Both the position numbers and the translations under genes were made by a program. 33,219 bases of DNA from JAEUSE01 sp964648985 (lineage in GTDB: Bacteria; Patescibacteriota; Doudnabacteria; UBA920): positions 1 to 33,219 of the forward strand of contig CAZYMS010000017.1 of NCBI GenBank assembly GCA_964648985.1, written 5' to 3'. The notes under the pieces are model-generated. The model saw only the letters and a list, made by a program, of their open reading frames with translations, had not been told where the DNA came from and did not search any database. This document shows, in pieces, positions 31,462 to 33,219 of this stretch (position 1 is the first letter of the stretch; each line of letters starts with the position of its first letter).

Positions 31462-32976
31462 TTAATATACTTTGAATATACTGCTATATGCATCATTATA
31501 TACTTGTTCACTATACCCCAGTGTTGCTTCTTCTGTAAGATATTTTACTAATTGAGGGTTCCTTGCGTTTTCAATAAATATATAGTGCGCATGGAAATCG
31601 GACTGTACTATTGCTTCCACTGCAGTGTACTCCCATTTGGTTCGGTCTTCATTGGTAATCGCCTTCCATTTTCTGTATAGGTCGGAGTTATAGTTATACA
31701 TAAAGAGCGGATCTAATCCAACTGTAAAATAGTTATGCTGATTCCAGTAGAAGAGCTGAGGAAAATGATCCCAGCGTGTATTAAAGATTATGTCTCCTTG
31801 ATTTGTGTTATGAGTCAGCCATTCGCTTGCGCCTTTATATATATCTGCCCGAACAGCGTTGTTTAGATCGAACTTCGTTACATGTATGTTGTACCACGTA
31901 ACGGCAACTATGCAACCAAGTAATGCTATGGATCCTGTAGTAACTTGCCAAGAGGTTTTTAACAAATGTATAAGATGGCTTTTGTCCATCTTTGCTATGT
32001 AGGGCGAAATAAGTATTGCTATAGGAAGAGTGGCTGCAGGTACCCAGTATTCTACAAAGCGTTTACTACTCAAGAATAAGCAGAACCAGCCAATACTAAT
32101 AAGCCATAGCCATGTATTGGTCGTACGGAGTTTAGTGAATATTACCTTGGGAAATAGCGTTTCAGTAAGCCACCACACCAGTGTGGCCATCCATATATAT
32201 AGTAGCGGTGAGGTAAACTTGACCAAATTAACAAAATCGTAGGCGTACCATTCGCTCCCCACACTTGCGGCATGTTTACCGGTAAATGGTACTGCGAGTT
32301 GTGTATACAAATAGGGTAGTAATACAGCGTGTTGTGGGTGCAGTATATATCCAATACATAAGCCAGCGAGGGTAAGCAGAAGAATACGAATCGCCTCAGG
32401 TCGCGATGTTTTTACAATAATAATGTAACTAAAAACTAGCGGTAGGCTAAGCACGAATGAGCCATGGAGTAATACCCACGCGGTAGTTATAGGTAATAAC
32501 AGCCAGTATTTTTTGCTCAGGAGCGAAAGTTCAATGCAGAAGAATAGTAGTACACCAATCATACTGCCTTTGACTAAGTTCGCTCGGAATAGAAAGCCGC
32601 CAGTTGCAAAGAAACACAATAAACTCCACCACATTGCTCCCTTTACCCGCTGTGTGCGGAGTATGAAAGCAAGTACGACGAACAAACAGAGTGCTACTAG
32701 TGCAGTGATAATTTTTGCCCATACAGGAGTAGGGTGAATACTGAGGACTAAGTGGTATAAATACTGTTGGTCAAAAAATGTATGCTGTAAAATTGTCCCT
32801 TGTAGCCAAGGGAAGTGCGTACTTATTTGCCCGGCTGAATACAATTTGGCGATTCCTAAATGGTACCACCCATCCGGATCCCCAAAACCATTTGGGGTAA
32901 GGGCTTGCATGACAACCACAATAACCGCGCAAAAGAGTAGAGGGGATAGGTATAGGATTTTTTTAATATAGTGCAC
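31462..32976 (-). CDS. GT-C-like multispanning membrane protein, family member 2
   Basis: A 504-residue paralogue of the gene at 23717, colinear throughout. Shared landmarks: GDPDGWYHLGIAKL (DxD-like plus YH) in the first external loop, FPWLQGTILQHTFFDQQYLY, FLFRANLVKGSM, IGYILHPQHAVLLPY, SSKRFVEYWVPAATL, WDHFPQLFYWNQHNYFTVGL with DPLFMY, and YIFIENARNPQLVKYL. About ten to twelve membrane helices and an extracytoplasmic C-terminal domain. It starts with GTG at 32976, whose G is the last base of the upstream gene's TAG (TAGTG), so the two are probably translationally coupled. An enzyme adding a polyprenol-linked sugar is the best guess. Convergent with the J-protein unit. Confidence 0.7.
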   Translation of the reverse strand: MHYIKKILYLSPLLFCAVIVVVMQALTPNGFGDPDGWYHLGIAKLYSAGQISTHFPWLQGTILQHTFFDQQYLYHLVLSIHPTPVWAKIITALVALCLFVVLAFILRTQRVKGAMWWSLLCFFATGGFLFRANLVKGSMIGVLLFFCIELSLLSKKYWLLLPITTAWVLLHGSFVLSLPLVFSYIIIVKTSRPEAIRILLLTLAGLCIGYILHPQHAVLLPYLYTQLAVPFTGKHAASVGSEWYAYDFVNLVKFTSPLLYIWMATLVWWLTETLFPKVIFTKLRTTNTWLWLISIGWFCLFLSSKRFVEYWVPAATLPIAILISPYIAKMDKSHLIHLLKTSWQVTTGSIALLGCIVAVTWYNIHVTKFDLNNAVRADIYKGASEWLTHNTNQGDIIFNTRWDHFPQLFYWNQHNYFTVGLDPLFMYNYNSDLYRKWKAITNEDRTKWEYTAVEAIVQSDFHAHYIFIENARNPQLVKYLTEEATLGYSEQVYNDAYSSIFKVY

Positions 32977-33219
32977 TACTCGTAATTAACTTTATAAATA
33001 ATAATAGAGTCATGCTCGTACACGGGTGCATACGCGCTAGGAAAGTTGGTCATCCAATTCGTGCCAATCCGCTGCTCTTCTGGGCCAAAGTAAATATAAT
33101 CAATATTATTTTGTTTTAGCCAGTTCAGTGCCCTAGGTTGACTCATTCGTCCTTGGTAAAATTCCATATCCATTTGGTACTTTACCGGGGCATTTATTGT
33201 TTGCGCCCAATGCCCAGCA
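32976..33219 (-). CDS. C-terminal part of a third large membrane glycosyltransferase-like protein (cut by window edge)
   Basis: An open frame enters from the right end of the window and stops at 32976. The visible 80 residues (AGHWAQTINAPVKYQMDMEF at the edge, then YQGRMSQPRALNWLKQNNID and YIYFGPEEQRIGTNW) look like the extracytoplasmic C-terminus of GT39/GT-C-type membrane proteins of Patescibacteria, where GHWAxT and NIDYxxxGPEE recur. The internal ATG at 33173 is not a true start because the upstream codons continue the same pattern. It overlaps the next gene by one base. Confidence 0.65.
   Translation of the reverse strand, partial: AGHWAQTINAPVKYQMDMEFYQGRMSQPRALNWLKQNNIDYIYFGPEEQRIGTNWMTNFPSAYAPVYEHDSIIIYKVNYE

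Overview
This window looks like chromosomal DNA from a small-genome bacterium, most likely a member of the Patescibacteria/Candidate Phyla Radiation. That placement is an inference from gene style and order, not from a marker tree. The clues are compact genes mostly lacking a clear Shine-Dalgarno sequence, a DksA-like protein with no cysteines, a REP-associated transposase, small helical and membrane proteins of the kind these genomes carry, and several large GT-C-like membrane proteins. TGA is used as an ordinary stop codon, so the standard code applies.

Layout. Bases 1-5000, minus strand: a translation cluster (infB, rbfA, nrnA-like DHH phosphoesterase) preceded by a diacylglycerol-kinase-like gene and a bactofilin. 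Bases 5100-8040: a small membrane protein, tRNA-Ala(GGC), a DUF5665-like protein, tRNA-Arg(CCT), an O-antigen ligase-like membrane protein and rlmH. Bases 8200-10700: tRNA-Ala(CGC), tRNA-Pro(CGG), an unknown protein, rnhB, tRNA-Ser(CGA) and a decayed P-loop kinase pseudogene. Bases 10700-19830, plus strand: a small helical protein, an MGDG-synthase/MurG-like glycosyltransferase, Hsp20, FtsK, a RodZ-like protein, RecA, and a DnaQ exonuclease fused to what looks like a degenerate DinG helicase. Bases 19828-20634 hold no intact gene but contain a near-consensus promoter, a perfect DnaA-box 9-mer, strong hairpins and a start-less reading frame. Bases 20635-23702: a cysteine-less DksA/TraR-like protein, an LspA-like protein with an Asp-to-Glu change at a catalytic position, YifB/ComM, and a RAYT transposase bracketed by related palindromes. 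Bases 23717-33219: three members of one GT-C-like membrane protein family (the last cut by the window edge), GalU, an orphan solute-binding lipoprotein, a GT2 glycosyltransferase, and a large membrane-anchored J-domain protein followed by a small helical protein.

How they fit together. The left end is core translation and RNA turnover. The middle is chromosome maintenance (FtsK, RecA, exonuclease, YifB, RNase HII) with cell-shape and envelope factors (bactofilin, RodZ-like, DUF5665-like). The right end is envelope building: nucleotide sugar (GalU), polyprenol-type GT2, GT-C-like enzymes and the lipoprotein, which the LspA-like protein might process. Most convergent gene pairs are separated by one perfect hairpin that can terminate both strands.

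The most notable signals are the perfect 26-bp hairpin that fills the infB leader, the exonuclease/DinG-like fusion without ATPase motifs, the C-terminal J-domain protein, the RAYT with its palindromes, and the structured gene-free region at 19828-20634.
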